In this document: one piece after another, positions 56,537-64,000 of the stretch
How the letters are laid out: every line of letters starts with the position of its first letter
Numbering within the stretch: position 1 is the stretch's first letter
Program-made: the position numbers and the translations under genes
The notes under the pieces: model-generated
Database searches by the model: none
What the model saw: only the letters and a program-made list of their open reading frames with translations
Told to the model about the DNA's origin: nothing
NCBI RefSeq assembly: GCF_030758775.1
Contig: NZ_CP132384.1
Span: forward strand, 2,019,948-2,083,947
Direction: 5' to 3'
Length of the DNA: 64,000 nucleotides
DNA from: Bifidobacterium asteroides
Lineage (GTDB): Bacteria; Actinomycetota; Actinomycetes; Actinomycetales; Bifidobacteriaceae

Positions 56537-57565
56537 TCACTCCCCCTGTCTTCTATTGGCAATATGTTCCAGCACTTGCTCGGATCTCTGCGCGATTTCT
56601 AACGCTGCCTCTTCATAAGCGATAGCGCCGGCTCCCTTAGGGTCGTAGGTGACAACGCTTTGCCGAAAACTGGGAGCTTCAGAGATTTTGACAGAACGCG
56701 GAATGGTCGTATTCAGCACTATCTCTGGATAATGTTCCTTGACTTGATCAAACACTTCTTTGCTGAGCAACGTCCGCCTATCGTACATCGTCAACAACAT
56801 AGTGGAGATTACGAGATAAGGATTATAACTTTGCTGAACAAGTCCGATAGTATGCAGTAGTTGTTGCAGTCCTTCAAGAGCATAATACTCAGCTTGCACT
56901 GGGATCAATACTTCGTTAACTGAACACATGGCATTCAGAACTAGCAGTCCGAGGCTAGGTGGGCAATCAACGAGAACATAGTCATAGTGTTGGTGACAGA
57001 CTTTGAGATAGTCGGCAACTGCTTTTTTCATCAACTGATTACGGTTGGGCATATCCGCAACTTCCAGCTCAGCACCACTTAGATCAATAGAAGATGGGAC
57101 CACCTCGAGGTTGGGGAATTCAGGGGAAACCACCTTAACGTCATCGATCCCAAGACGACCCTCGAGCACATCATATGTTGATGGTGTACCAGACTCATGG
57201 GCCACACCCAATGCAGTAGAAGCGTTGCCTTGTGGATCCATATCGATGACCAGCACCTGTTCATCGAATTCAGCAAACGCGCATGCCAGATTGACTGTGG
57301 TCGTGGTTTTCCCTACCCCGCCTTTTTGATTGGCTACGGCAATGAAGCGGGTTTTTGAAGGATGAGGGAATTGAGCCTGACGTAAGGCCTGATAACGTGC
57401 AGAAAGATCTGCCATTTCCGCACCGGACACCGAACCTGACCCGTCAGCGAATATTCGATTCAGAATATCCGTTGCCGACTCCATACCTGATGCGTTCGGC
57501 GAACTTTGCTCACCGCTATCCGAGGTATTTCTCGTAACGGGTTTCACCTTCTTCGATGCGGCCAC
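56537..57565 (-). CDS. parA: Chromosome-partitioning ATPase ParA (Soj)
   Basis: Walker-type ATPase that binds nucleoid DNA and drives segregation of ParB-parS complexes. 342 residues from GTG 57565, which has AAAAGGAGG eight bases before it; the ATG at 57589 lies upstream of that ribosome site. The deviant Walker A NQKGGVGKTTTTVN is at about residue 85, Walker A' region VLVIDMDPQGNASTALG, and VLVDCPPSLGLLVLNAM follow. Residues 1-75 are an extra variable extension. The gene is followed by parB. Confidence 0.95.
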   Translation of the reverse strand: MAASKKVKPVTRNTSDSGEQSSPNASGMESATDILNRIFADGSGSVSGAEMADLSARYQALRQAQFPHPSKTRFIAVANQKGGVGKTTTTVNLACAFAEFDEQVLVIDMDPQGNASTALGVAHESGTPSTYDVLEGRLGIDDVKVVSPEFPNLEVVPSSIDLSGAELEVADMPNRNQLMKKAVADYLKVCHQHYDYVLVDCPPSLGLLVLNAMCSVNEVLIPVQAEYYALEGLQQLLHTIGLVQQSYNPYLVISTMLLTMYDRRTLLSKEVFDQVKEHYPEIVLNTTIPRSVKISEAPSFRQSVVTYDPKGAGAIAYEEAALEIAQRSEQVLEHIANRRQGE

Positions 57566-57657
57566 GAACCTTCCTCCTTTTGATAACAACTCAATTTTCC
57601 CGTCCTAGTTGGACATGTCAGAATAACCGCTAGTTACACACAGTCGTTGTTCATAAC

Positions 57658-57823
57658 TGTGGATAAGTGTGGATAGTTACATCAGTGCCTCCACCGCTGA
57701 CCCTTTCTATAGATTATTAGCTTTGCCTTGTGATTATTGACAATTCTGGCGCTACCCACAAGGCGGCATGGTCTACAAACGACAATGTGGATAATTCATT
57801 TCTGAGGTCTAAATTGTGCATAA
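57658..57823. promoter_or_regulatory. DnaA-box group upstream of parA
   Basis: TGTGGATAA at 57658-57666 and 57786-57794, TGTGGATAG at 57668-57676 and TGTGCATAA at 57815-57823; all in the same orientation. They match the DnaA consensus TGTGGATAA (0 or 1 mismatch). About 6 kb from the boxes at 63842. They may control parA transcription or belong to a bipartite origin. Confidence 0.7.
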
Positions 57824-57991
57824 CTTAAAAGTCGGGAATCAATAAATTCGCTACATCACTTAAGCATGCAATACTATTCATGGGACTTGTCAATGAATAC
57901 ATCAACCTGTTGGATAGCGGTTATAACACTGCTTCAACGCTCCTATTAAACCTCTTGGCGACGGACCTAGTACAACTGTACTGCAGAGTAG

Positions 57992-58007
57992 TGTTTCACG
58001 TGAAACA
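57992..58007. promoter_or_regulatory. parS site
   Basis: Perfect TGTTTCACGTGAAACA in the parA-rsmG gap. Confidence 0.93.
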
Positions 58008-58137
58008 TCTCTATTGTCTGGGAAGTACTATTACCTTGTTGATTGTTGGCTCACGCAGTTGCGTGCTTCAATCTTGCCGGTTGTATCTTCAAAGCCTGCC
58101 CTTCTACAAGCAGTCAATATTACGGATTCAATAGACA

Positions 58138-58178
58138 CTTCTCAATTTTAAATTATAAAAATGTAGTTATATTGTTAA
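58138..58178. other. AT-rich stretch, possible DNA unwinding element
   Basis: A run of about 40 bases that is almost entirely A and T, ending near TTGTTAAGC. It lies between the DnaA-box group at 57658-57823 and parS at 58360. Without a helical-stability calculation this is a suggestion only. Confidence 0.35.
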
Positions 58179-58359
58179 GCGATAGGTCTTACTAACCGAT
58201 AAGCGTCGTATTCTACCTGGTGCAAGTGTGGTTGCATAAAGGACTCTAAGAAAGAGATCACAGACTACCCGTTTCCTAATGAAAATATAGAAGCTAGTGC
58301 CATATTCTTTCACATGTACTCCAATAACCGTGATCTAGATTATTGAATTCCGCGTCGAT

Positions 58360-58375
58360 TGTTTCACGTGAAACA
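58360..58375. promoter_or_regulatory. parS site
   Basis: Perfect TGTTTCACGTGAAACA in the parA-rsmG gap. Confidence 0.93.
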
Positions 58376-58597
58376 TTGCAAACAATCTCCACTGAGAAAT
58401 CATCCACTAGGAGCAGCAACAACTGAATAAGGTCATAGCTAAGATGCTGCTGAATATAGCTGTCTCGAATACCTCTCTTGGATACCTCTCTCTTATGTCA
58501 CATACCCTCAGCGATCCACTCGGATATTAACCTGTGACATCGGTAGGCAACGAGGCATGGTTTTTAGTCAAAAGTTAAATAAGATGTGTATTTACAA

Positions 58598-58613
58598 TGT
58601 TTCACGTGAAACA
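58598..58613. promoter_or_regulatory. parS site
   Basis: Perfect TGTTTCACGTGAAACA, the last of three in this gap. Confidence 0.93.
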
Positions 58614-59339
58614 ATCTCTGGTGCACACATCAGGAACGAGTGAATATCTCTCTTGTGCTCAGTGCAGCGCTCCCCTCTATCTCCAACATCAGAAGAATAT
58701 TCAGTGTTGAAAAGTGATTCCGGAGTTTCTCCGGGGCTAACCAATCGAGTACTCCAGTTATCGCTCCTACATGTACAAAGATCAATATTGCTCTGTAAGT
58801 GTTAATGATCAGAGAACGAAGATCGATGCACAGGTTTAAACACGCTAAAACCCTGTATGTAATGGGACCTGTAAATGAACACACTATGGCGAGTATAAAT
58901 AGGATGGTCTACGCAAGAACTGGGTAAAGCAGGTCAATTTATAGATCACTGAGCACCAAAAGGACAACATCGCCAGAGACGGTTAATCAAGCATCAGAAA
59001 GTTAGCGGTATATCCAGTTCGAAGATATATCCCATACAATTAGCCCAACGATGTATGGGAGACAAAACCAGTATCAACTAAGATTCAGAGCGAAGCAACC
59101 GAAAGATACAAAGCGTTGAGCTCAATCGCAAATGAAACAGACATGATTATTTCAAATATTATGATTATGTGTAAACAGCTGCAGCCTTACTCTTTGACAC
59201 AGGATAGATACTGAGGTGTCAAAGTTCATAAAAGCTCCGAAGTGAAAACCATTCTAAGGAAGGCAATACAGGATCACAAGTGTGCTTGCACTCCCTTTAA
59301 CTGAGCATGGCACCCATCACGATAAGGAGGCAACCACTC

Positions 59340-59399
59340 ATGTTGCTGTCCGGAAAAGGCAGTTTCGATCAAGAAGAGTTGTTCAAAAATTTTCATTAA
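59340..59399 (+). CDS. Possible 19-residue small protein
   Basis: ATG at 59340 has ATAAGGAGG eight bases upstream, a strong ribosome site. It encodes MLLSGKGSFDQEELFKNFH and then TAA. No homologue is known to me. It may be a small protein, a leader peptide or the remnant of a decayed gene; the ribosome-site match alone is weak evidence. Confidence 0.3.
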   Translation: MLLSGKGSFDQEELFKNFH

Positions 59400-59537
59400 C
59401 TTTGACATGGCTCCGTTTGAATGCTGATAATTTATTCTCTAAGGTAGCAAATTCCTAAGTTGCCTGATTTTTATCTCGCTATTAAGTAAATGCTCTGACA
59501 ACGCAGTCATAAAATAATGTGGTATCGACGTCGTGTT

Positions 59538-60419
59538 TTAGCGTTTGTCCACAAGAACTACGTGGGTTTCTTCAAGACCAGGTGCAACTGGAGCCTGGCT
59601 GACCCGTGGATTCACTCCATGATATTTTTTTATCTCTTTAGCAGCTTTATCAAGCTCATTTTGCGCCGAACGGCCTTTAAGGGCAATAAGCTGACCCCCT
59701 GACCTCAAGAGAGGTAGGGTCCACCCAGCGAGCTTTGTCATAGGTGCTACAGCCCGGCAGGTCACGACATCAAAAGTCTCAGGGACTGAAGGCGTGGAAC
59801 CTACCCTTGCCAGACTTTCTCCGCCCATCGCTGCCGATGATTCAGGACCATTCACGGTTTGCTGACTATCACCATTCCTGGTGGTGACCAAAGTTGAAGA
59901 ACCATGGCCAGAAACAGAATTGGACCCTTCCTCGCTTCGGCGACGACCATGACGGTGGCCTTGTGAAGCTCTTTTCTTGTGCCGATTCGATGCGTGAGAG
60001 GATTGCGGGGCCAGATCCTCTGCACGTTTGCGAAGCACTGAGGCATTAACCAGGTGCAACTCATCAATGACTTCCCGCAACCAGAGCACACGCCGCTCCA
60101 TTGGCTCGACAAGCACAACACTGCACTGCGGAAGACACGCAGCTAGCACAATGCCCGGAAAGCCCCCACCAGAACCTATATCTGCCACCGTTGCTGTCTG
60201 ACCATCAGTAGTCAATCGTTCTCGCACAAAAGGCACAATGGCAGCTGAATTGAGTATGTGCCGTTCCCAAATAATGTCTTCATCGCGAGGGCCGATGATG
60301 CCCCTCTCCACACCCTCACCTAAGAGCTTGTCGTGAAAACGCTGCATGGGTGCCAAAGCATCGCCGAGCACCTGCCTCAAGAGGGGACTATCGTTCAGTT
60401 CATCATCCACAACAGCCAT
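59538..60419 (-). CDS. rsmG: 16S rRNA (guanine527-N7)-methyltransferase with internal insertion
   Basis: SAM-dependent methylation of G527 in 16S rRNA. 293 residues, longer than the usual 200-240. Seen: [14 protein letters not shown] at 51-64, SAM motif [16 protein letters not shown] at 78-93, [17 protein letters not shown]. Between LRKRAEDL (about 136) and [15 protein letters not shown] (about 216) a Ser/His/Arg/Gly-rich segment of about 75 residues replaces a short loop. Catalytic motifs lie outside it, so the enzyme is probably active. ATG 60419 has GAGGAG upstream. Mutations in rsmG give low-level streptomycin resistance in other bacteria. Confidence 0.93.
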   Translation of the reverse strand: MAVVDDELNDSPLLRQVLGDALAPMQRFHDKLLGEGVERGIIGPRDEDIIWERHILNSAAIVPFVRERLTTDGQTATVADIGSGGGFPGIVLAACLPQCSVVLVEPMERRVLWLREVIDELHLVNASVLRKRAEDLAPQSSHASNRHKKRASQGHRHGRRRSEEGSNSVSGHGSSTLVTTRNGDSQQTVNGPESSAAMGGESLARVGSTPSVPETFDVVTCRAVAPMTKLAGWTLPLLRSGGQLIALKGRSAQNELDKAAKEIKKYHGVNPRVSQAPVAPGLEETHVVLVDKR

Positions 60420-60853
60420 TTCAACTCCTCACATTCACATTCGAAGCGCAGTCAATCACAGCCACAGACCCCGACAGCGTCATATGTCTTGCATCTTGCA
60501 TCCAGAGGATTCCACCCTGTCAGAATCGGAAACCGCTGGATACCGAGGGCAGTTACCAACATAGATTTTCAACCACAGAAGAGCGTCGAAGTCACACATC
60601 AGTATCCTAACGGAACCAGCATAGGAGGCGGCCTCCTATAGGGGATGACCAATCAAGATCATTCCGAATTAAGCAGCATGGCAAACTCAGCATCATCATG
60701 AGCCAGACAAGGCAATACATCTGACAGATGGCACAACCCTGGCCGATAGCACAGCAAACTTAGACAGTCTGTCTGCAGCAAACAATGAAACAATTCAAAC
60801 AAGGCTGACGTCACCAATACTTCATCGGCGCACAGCCCTACTTGGTTCTGCAA
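60420..60853. other. Gap between rsmG and jag
   Basis: 434 bases with no gene. ATAGGAGGC at 60621-60629 and GCCTCCTAT at 60631-60639 form a perfect inverted repeat of nine bases with a one-base spacer, a possible protein-binding site. The rsmG leader is at the left end and the jag terminator region at the right. Confidence 0.5.
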
Positions 60854-61495
60854 TCACTCTCTGTCCGCGCCAGCAGGATCGTCATCAGCCGCGTAGTCAG
60901 CCGAATCATCGGTCTGGTCGGTTTCATCCGAGTCCAGCGGGGCATCATACCCGACTGGTTCGTCCTCAACATCGTCAGGCAGGTCCTCGTCTTCGCTCTT
61001 GGCCTTCAGGTAGACGGTGACGTACCGGTGGGGCTCCTCACCGTGGGAGCGTGACTTCAGCCCCTCCTCTCGGACCATGTCATGGACGATTTTGCGCTCG
61101 AAGGAGTTCATGGGCTTCATATTGACGGGATCGCCGGTCTCACGGACCTCGTCGATCACATCCAGGGCCTGCTCGCGAAGATGCTCGCGCTTGCGCCGCA
61201 GGAAGCCGTCCACATCCACGATCAGATGGGAGCGCTCCCCTATCTTCTGCTGCACGGCCAGCCGCGTCAGCTGTTGCAGGGCATCCACCACCTCGCCATC
61301 CTTGCCGATCAGATGCTTGATATCCGTGTCGTCGTCAGCCACAATCTGCACGGTCGGACGGTGGTTGCGCACCCCCATCTCGATATCGCCCTCGTAGTCG
61401 ACGATGTCCAGCAACCCCTCCAGATAGTCGGCGGCGACATCCGCCTCCTCATTGAGTTGCTCGATGGTCTTTCCCTGATCCAGAGACTGAGACAT
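60854..61495 (-). CDS. jag: KH/R3H single-stranded nucleic acid-binding protein Jag (KhpB)
   Basis: 213-residue RNA-binding protein, elsewhere linked to cell elongation and sRNA-type control. KH-like domain about 45-105 with the GxxG loop IGKDGEVVDALQQL; R3H domain about 106-165 (RSHLIVDVDGFLRRKRE..., MNSFERKIVHDMV, SHGEEPHRYVTVY). The Jag-N domain is absent, as is normal for actinobacteria. Residues about 170-213 are Asp/Glu-rich. ATG 61495 has AAGGAGAGC upstream. Confidence 0.94.
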   Translation of the reverse strand: MSQSLDQGKTIEQLNEEADVAADYLEGLLDIVDYEGDIEMGVRNHRPTVQIVADDDTDIKHLIGKDGEVVDALQQLTRLAVQQKIGERSHLIVDVDGFLRRKREHLREQALDVIDEVRETGDPVNMKPMNSFERKIVHDMVREEGLKSRSHGEEPHRYVTVYLKAKSEDEDLPDDVEDEPVGYDAPLDSDETDQTDDSADYAADDDPAGADRE

Positions 61496-61671
61496 CTATG
61501 CTCTCCTTACACGCGTTTACATCCGATTCATAACCTCAGGTCCACTGGATTCCTGGTCACCAATCGAGTGTCCAGTATTGAGGATACACGGACGTGATGA
61601 TTGCAGACTACTCCAGTATCCGCCCGACCGAAAGCTTGGTCACCGCACCGGCCACCACTGCAGTAGCTGCA

Positions 61672-62694
61672 TCAACGACCGCGACGCTTGCGGTGGGGCT
61701 GAGAACGCTGGTGGGAGACGTTCTTGTTGTTGCGGGCTTCCTCCTCCAACCGCTTGGCCTCCATCAGCTGCTCCTCCTCCAAAGAGGGCAGCCCCTGGCG
61801 CTTGCGACGAGCGTTCTCACGGCGGTGATCCCGCTCCTCCTTACTCTCTGCGGCCGGCGAGCCCGGCGTAGGCATATGGCGGACCTGGAAGAGGGTTCGG
61901 CCCAGATTCCAAAGGTTGTTGGTCAGCCAGTAAATCAGCACGGCGAAGGGGAAGTAGATGCCTGAGAAGATGTACATGACCGGGAAGATGAAGGCCATCA
62001 TCTGCTGCATCTTGTACTGCTGTCCCTGCATGGCCGACCTGGGCATGTTCCGCCGGACGTTGTGGAACTGCGAGTAGAACATGGCCAGGCACATGAGCAC
62101 GATGAAGACCACTATGACTATGCGGCCCGCACCCTGGGCGGACATGAAGTTGTCCGAAATCCGCAGCCCGAAGAAGGTGGTCTCCTCGAATTCTCGCGCC
62201 ACCTGTCGGTTGAAGGCTCCAAGGGGCGCCCGCTTGCCCCGGGCGATGAAGGGCACAGCCGAAAGCACGTAGAACATGGTCATGAAGACCGGGCCCTGGA
62301 CCAGCGCGGGCAGACAGGAACTCATGGGGTTGGCATGGTTATCCTGGTAGACCTTCATGGTCTCCCGGCTCATGGCCTCTCGGCTGGCTGGATCCTTCTT
62401 GTTACGGTACTTGTTCTGGATCTTCATCAGCTTGGGCTGCAGGGCCTGCATCTTTTGCATGGATCGCAGCTGCTTGATGAAGAGCGGCAGCACGCAGAGG
62501 TTGACGACCAGCACCAGCATCACTACCGAGAGCGCCCAGGCCACCCCGGGACCCTTATGGAGCCCGATCAGGGTCAGGAACTTGTGGCAGTAGGTCATGA
62601 TGTAGGTCATGAGCCACTCGATAGGGTAGAGGATCTTATAGAAGAAGCCGTATATGCCCGTATCGAAAGTGAAAGTGTCGTTGTTCTGGAACAT
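61672..62694 (-). CDS. yidC: Membrane protein insertase YidC
   Basis: 340-residue Sec-associated insertase. About five to six helices: FYKILYPIEWLMTYIM, VAWALSVVMLVLVVNLCVLPLFIKQLRSMQKMQALQPKLMKIQNKYRNK, then FMTMFYVLSAVPFIARG, IVIVVFIVLMCLAMF and FIFPVMYIFSGIYFPFAVLIYWLTNNLW. The C-terminus (about 285-340) is basic and low-complexity. ATG 62694 has AAGGAG upstream. The gene starts two bases after yidD. Confidence 0.95.
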   Translation of the reverse strand: MFQNNDTFTFDTGIYGFFYKILYPIEWLMTYIMTYCHKFLTLIGLHKGPGVAWALSVVMLVLVVNLCVLPLFIKQLRSMQKMQALQPKLMKIQNKYRNKKDPASREAMSRETMKVYQDNHANPMSSCLPALVQGPVFMTMFYVLSAVPFIARGKRAPLGAFNRQVAREFEETTFFGLRISDNFMSAQGAGRIVIVVFIVLMCLAMFYSQFHNVRRNMPRSAMQGQQYKMQQMMAFIFPVMYIFSGIYFPFAVLIYWLTNNLWNLGRTLFQVRHMPTPGSPAAESKEERDHRRENARRKRQGLPSLEEEQLMEAKRLEEEARNNKNVSHQRSQPHRKRRGR

Positions 62695-62696
62695 TG

Positions 62697-63017
62697 TCAG
62701 GCCGTCTCCTTGTCTGGGGCCATGGGGGTCAGCCGGGCCTCCTCATGGGCCTTGGACCACGGGAACCGATAGAAGATGGAAAACCTCTGGGGCACGTCAT
62801 CGATCCCGCCGTTGTTGAAAGGCGTGCAGCGCAATAGCCGCAGAACGGCCAGGATGGTTCCACGCAAGGCCCCGAACCGCCTCAGAGCGGTCAGAGCGTA
62901 CTGGGAGCAGGTCGGGTAGTAACGGCACCGCGGCGGCGAGAGAGGTGAGATATGGCGCTGATACCAGCGGACTACACCCTGCAGAGTCCGGGAGGCCAGG
63001 CCGCTCATGCCCTGCAT
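62697..63017 (-). CDS. yidD: Membrane protein insertion efficiency factor YidD
   Basis: 106 residues with the family core YQRHISPLSPPRCRYYPTCSQYALTALRRFGALRG and LLRCTPFNNGGIDDVP. It aids YidC insertion at the inner membrane. It overlaps rnpA by 13 bases in another frame. Confidence 0.93.
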   Translation of the reverse strand: MQGMSGLASRTLQGVVRWYQRHISPLSPPRCRYYPTCSQYALTALRRFGALRGTILAVLRLLRCTPFNNGGIDDVPQRFSIFYRFPWSKAHEEARLTPMAPDKETA

Positions 63018-63508
63018 CCTTCATTGGCTTCCAGCCGTTGAGCCGGTTGACGCTTGGAACCGACGAGCTGCAAACCTGATTGCATTCGCCCTTCAGAGCC
63101 GCCGGCAATCTTGCCAGTCTTGCGCATAAGGTCACGGAAGAGCCTGTCCACTTGCTCCTCCAGCTGCTCATAGGTGGCTCTGGCAGCGCTGGGCTTGGCG
63201 CGCATGACCAGATCACAGGAGGATGGCAGCAGGCCCTCCTTGGATCCGGCAAGTTGCCTGAATCTGCGCTTGACCTTGTTCCTAGTCACGGCCTTGCCTA
63301 CATTTTTGGATACAGCGAGCCCCATGCGGCGTCTGCCCGCAGGCAGGATGTCATGCCGCCCTTCGTGCGCAACCGATGCCACCGGCAGCGGGGTCACCGT
63401 CTGGTCAGATCCAGGGATCGAATAATGAATGACCAGATCCCGGCTGCTGACCCGATGGTGTCGCCTGAGCACCGCCGTGAACTCCCGGTGGCTCCTCAGC
63501 CGTTCCAC
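63005..63508 (-). CDS. rnpA: Ribonuclease P protein component
   Basis: Basic protein subunit of RNase P, which trims the 5' end of pre-tRNA. 167 residues from GTG 63508 (VERLRSHREFTAVLRR). The signature RRMGLAVSKNVGKAVTRNKVKRRFRQL is at about 60-86. About 40 residues at the C-terminus extend beyond the usual length (about 110-125). The ribosome site is weak; coupling to rpmH, 26 bases upstream, may matter. Confidence 0.92.
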   Translation of the reverse strand: MERLRSHREFTAVLRRHHRVSSRDLVIHYSIPGSDQTVTPLPVASVAHEGRHDILPAGRRRMGLAVSKNVGKAVTRNKVKRRFRQLAGSKEGLLPSSCDLVMRAKPSAARATYEQLEEQVDRLFRDLMRKTGKIAGGSEGRMQSGLQLVGSKRQPAQRLEANEGCRA

Positions 63509-63534
63509 CTTTTGCGAAAGGATCGAAATCCGAT

Positions 63535-63669
63535 TCAGGCGGAGAGCGTCCGACGGCCCTTGGCCCGGCGACGATTGATCAGAGCGCGGCCAGAGCGGGT
63601 GCGCATGCGAGCGCGGAACCCGTGCTTCATGTGACGACGGCGGTTATTGGGCTGGAATGTCCTCTTCAT
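63535..63669 (-). CDS. rpmH: 50S ribosomal protein L34
   Basis: 44 residues from ATG 63669, [18 protein letters not shown] through RRTLSA, the complete L34 sequence. First gene of the rpmH-rnpA-yidD-yidC-jag transcript, adjacent to the origin. Confidence 0.98.
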   Translation of the reverse strand: MKRTFQPNNRRRHMKHGFRARMRTRSGRALINRRRAKGRRTLSA

Positions 63670-63841
63670 AATTCGTTGCTCCCGTGTGTAGACATACTCG
63701 AGTACGGCTCGTTATGAGTCAAGCTATATCACGGTACACAGGAGCCGGGACGGAGTCAAACAGACATCCGCCCCTCAGATGACAAGGACCGCCTCGTATC
63801 CTGCACAAACCCTGTCATGGTGCGAGAAAGCGCCTCCTCAC

Positions 63842-63907
63842 TTATCCACAAATTACATCACTGTTATTCACATTCAGCGCAGACACAACACGCTATCCTG
63901 TGGATAA
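63842..63907. promoter_or_regulatory. Left part of the rpmH-dnaA origin region (DnaA boxes)
   Basis: DnaA boxes TTATCCACA (63842-63850), TTATTCACA (63864-63872) and TGTGGATAA (63899-63907). Actinobacterial oriC lies between rpmH and dnaA or after dnaA; dnaA should start to the right of the window's end. The rest of the 331-base gap (63670-64000) is the rpmH and dnaA promoter region with no other feature seen. Confidence 0.82.
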
Positions 63908-64000
63908 CCACGCAAAGTCGGTGTAACAATGGGCTACTGTCGACTTTGAGAGAAGCAGGAAACACGGGAAATCCGTCGTCGAGAAGAGAGGAGCACACTG

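Larger units (their letters stand above)
57566..59537. other. Long AT-rich intergenic region, parA to rsmG
   Basis: 1,972 bases without a supported gene apart from a possible 19-codon frame at 59340. Stop codons are dense in all frames, and the base composition is far richer in A and T than in the genes on either side. It contains a DnaA-box group, three parS sites and an AT stretch, so its function is most likely segregation and initiation rather than coding. Confidence 0.65.

Noticed and set aside
57880..58134. 84-codon frame in the parA-rsmG gap
   Set aside because: It crosses a parS site, lacks a ribosome site and has no recognisable domain.

Overview
The window is high-GC actinobacterial DNA, most likely from a Bifidobacterium. 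The main reason is gene order. The right half follows the actinobacterial origin-proximal layout (cca, mutT4-type NUDIX, DUF6049, murJ fused to a pseudokinase, trxB, parB, parA, rsmG, jag, yidC, yidD, rnpA, rpmH), and the window stops at DnaA boxes where dnaA would follow. The rpf-rsmA-ispE trio is also a standard actinobacterial cluster. Bifidobacterium rather than a mycobacterium-like genus is an inference from sortase-anchored FIVAR/Ig-rich surface glycosidases, an MsmK-type shared sugar-importer ATPase, and DUF4032, Dcd and Fba proteins of bifidobacterial appearance. The species is not identified.

Layout. 1-1270: 3' part of a LysP-type lysine permease. 1475-11453: a lower-GC block holding a 1,933-residue cell-wall-anchored glycosidase (best guess GH121 beta-L-arabinobiosidase) and a D-serine operon (dsdX-dsdA-YheO-type regulator). 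11484-18853: ilvC, an MHS-family transporter, apbE, purA, a CPBP membrane protease and class II fructose-bisphosphate aldolase, all on the minus strand. 19005-21785: a nucleoside hydrolase and MFS permease pair behind a LacI/RbsR-type palindrome. 22384-28632: dcd, a CMD-cupin fusion, an rRNA methyltransferase, DUF4032, msmK and a CMD protein. 28809-36241: a membrane Ser/Thr kinase, a DsbA-like oxidoreductase, tRNA-Thr, rpf, rsmA, ispE and a LytR_C protein. 36474-40211: a large sortase-anchored RCC1 protein. 40335-51649: cca, a frameshifted NUDIX gene, DUF6049, murJ, an aminotransferase and a D-Ala-D-Ala-ligase-like protein. 51650-64000: the AT-richer chromosome-partition and origin region.

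How the genes work together. The end region couples segregation (ParA, ParB and seven parS palindromes) to replication initiation (DnaA boxes at 63.8 kb, and a second group upstream of parA). Membrane insertion (YidC, YidD), ribosome and tRNA processing genes (rpmH, rnpA, rsmG, cca) and envelope building (MurJ, DUF6049, Rpf, kinase, Ddl-like) surround it. Two surface proteins end in sortase-type signals: the glycosidase and the RCC1 protein.

Most unusual points. (1) In the RCC1 protein each of two seven-repeat propellers appears to be inserted inside a split IPT/TIG domain, and the whole module is duplicated. (2) ParB carries a long low-complexity insertion whose coding DNA contains two perfect parS sites, both translated as the same VSRET pentapeptide. 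(3) The parA-rsmG gap of about 2 kb has three parS sites, a DnaA-box group and an AT-rich stretch, suggesting a bipartite origin. (4) The NUDIX gene is broken inside its NUDIX box by one missing base. (5) The glycosidase and D-serine genes look like an acquired block.
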